Source of the DNA: Euclidia mi
Lineage: Eukaryota > Arthropoda > Insecta > Lepidoptera > Erebidae
Reading direction: 5' to 3'
Length of the DNA: 64,000 nt
Assembly: GCA_944739405.2 (NCBI GenBank)
Contig: OX123182.2
Coordinates: forward strand, 57,973,183-58,037,182
A program made the position numbers and the translations under genes. Positions 63,474 to 64,000 of this stretch are shown piece after piece (the first letter of the stretch is position 1; each line of letters opens with the position of its first letter). A model generated the notes under the pieces. The model was not told the DNA's origin. It saw only the letters and a program-made list of their open reading frames with translations, and ran no database searches.

Positions 63474-63664
63474 ATATATTTTCATGTCAATTTGAAACAC
63501 GCATTTCAGTGTTGTGTTTATGGACGTAGCCGGACGTATTTATTGCCTCATCTGTTCATTAAGCTGAAAGCTACAGTAGTAAAATAGTTTTAATGAATAT
63601 GTGAGAAGGATTTCATTAGGCATATTGTGTAAACTGTGAATTTGTTTGCTTCCTGGTATGGCTA
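63474..63664. other. AT-rich spacer
   Basis: Nothing recognised. Confidence 0.3.
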
Positions 63665-63900
63665 TCATCAGCATCGCAGCCTTGAGACGTTTACTGCTGG
63701 ACATAGGCTGATTCCAAGGCTTGCCTTTTAGACCGAACGCAAGCCGCCGGCATTGAACTTAAGGCGCCCGCATTGAACCACTTCCCGTGATGTCAACAAG
63801 ATCGTTGGTCCACGTTGCGGGTGGCCTGCCCCTGCTTCATATTCCAGTACGTGGTACCCTAACTTCTTAAACCAACGGCCCAACGCCCAGTGGTATAGAC
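63665..63900 (-). repeat. Insect LINE/SINE-like repeat
   Basis: 'TTTACTGCTGGACATAGGCT', 'GTTGGTCCACGTTGCGGGTG' and 'CTTCTTAAACCAACGGCC' are words of a common insect repeat, related at its start to 35,690 and, inverted, to 28,020. Decayed. Confidence 0.65.
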
Positions 63901-64000
63901 GTAGTGTTTTTGAAATACTAATGGAAAATAGACTGTGACCGCTAGGTGGTTATCGGTTACCGTTATCTACTTAACGTATACATAAAAACCCGATTAGATT
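63901..64000. other. Window edge
   Basis: Nothing recognised. Confidence 0.3.

Overview
The window looks like a transposon-rich piece of a lepidopteran (moth or butterfly) nuclear genome. This rests on the repeat content: RTE-type LINE tails ending in TATG repeats, dispersed repeats of the type common in Lepidoptera, R4- and R1-clade LINEs, BEL/Pao elements, a mariner and a Tc1 element. Base composition is AT-rich, and most GC-rich islands are imported element sequence. I recognise no host protein-coding gene, rRNA, true tRNA gene or CRISPR array. Family calls were made by reading translations and motifs by eye, with no database search.

Layout. 0-3 kb: a long-inverted-repeat (foldback-type) element whose left tip is at the window edge, then a broken LINE ORF1. 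3.0-6.3 kb: a young, internally deleted BEL/Pao retrotransposon on the minus strand with near-identical 368-bp LTRs, a 5-bp target duplication and a primer site matching tRNA-Tyr. 6.4-7.75 kb: a gypsy integrase fragment with its probable 3' LTR. 8.1-8.5 kb: a 59-bp tandem array. 8.6-14.2 kb: a decayed minus-strand gypsy element that received a tRNA-derived SINE, a short RTE tail and a 1.35-kb RTE LINE, the last two with clear target duplications. 14.9-16.5 kb: an apparently intact Tc1 element. 17-18 kb: a composite of a LINE tail and a Penelope tail flanked by a 66-bp perfect inverted repeat. 20-21.4 kb: a palindromic MITE and a 132-bp direct repeat. 22.3-25.1 kb: a broken R4-clade LINE. 25.5-37 kb: mostly unrecognised AT-rich DNA with MITEs, SINE-like repeats and a decayed YqaJ-type exonuclease gene at about 33.3-34.2 kb. 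37.8-39.1 kb: an apparently intact mariner.

39.2-63.5 kb is one nested structure. A DNA transposon or MITE, of which both terminal repeats remain, was split by a Ty1/copia element (39,675-63,420; 5-bp duplication AATTC; copia-type primer site). The copia element then received three guests: a BEL/Pao element (41,013-52,920), a Jockey-like LINE (about 53.24-54.3 kb) and a 7.15-kb R1-clade LINE (55,728-62,881; 12-bp duplication). The left LTR of the BEL/Pao element was in turn split by a non-coding LTR element (41,336-46,570) that resembles a LARD (large retrotransposon derivative). The order of insertion can be read directly from who interrupts whom.

Coding potential: the Tc1 and mariner transposases look complete, and the R1-clade LINE keeps a full ORF1 and a nearly complete ORF2 with one frameshift/deletion. 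Everything else is broken. The items most worth follow-up are the LARD-like element, tRNA T-arm-like hairpins recurring in the LTRs, two perfect fold-back duplications, and the YqaJ pseudogene. I did not find a convincing new cellular or defence system.
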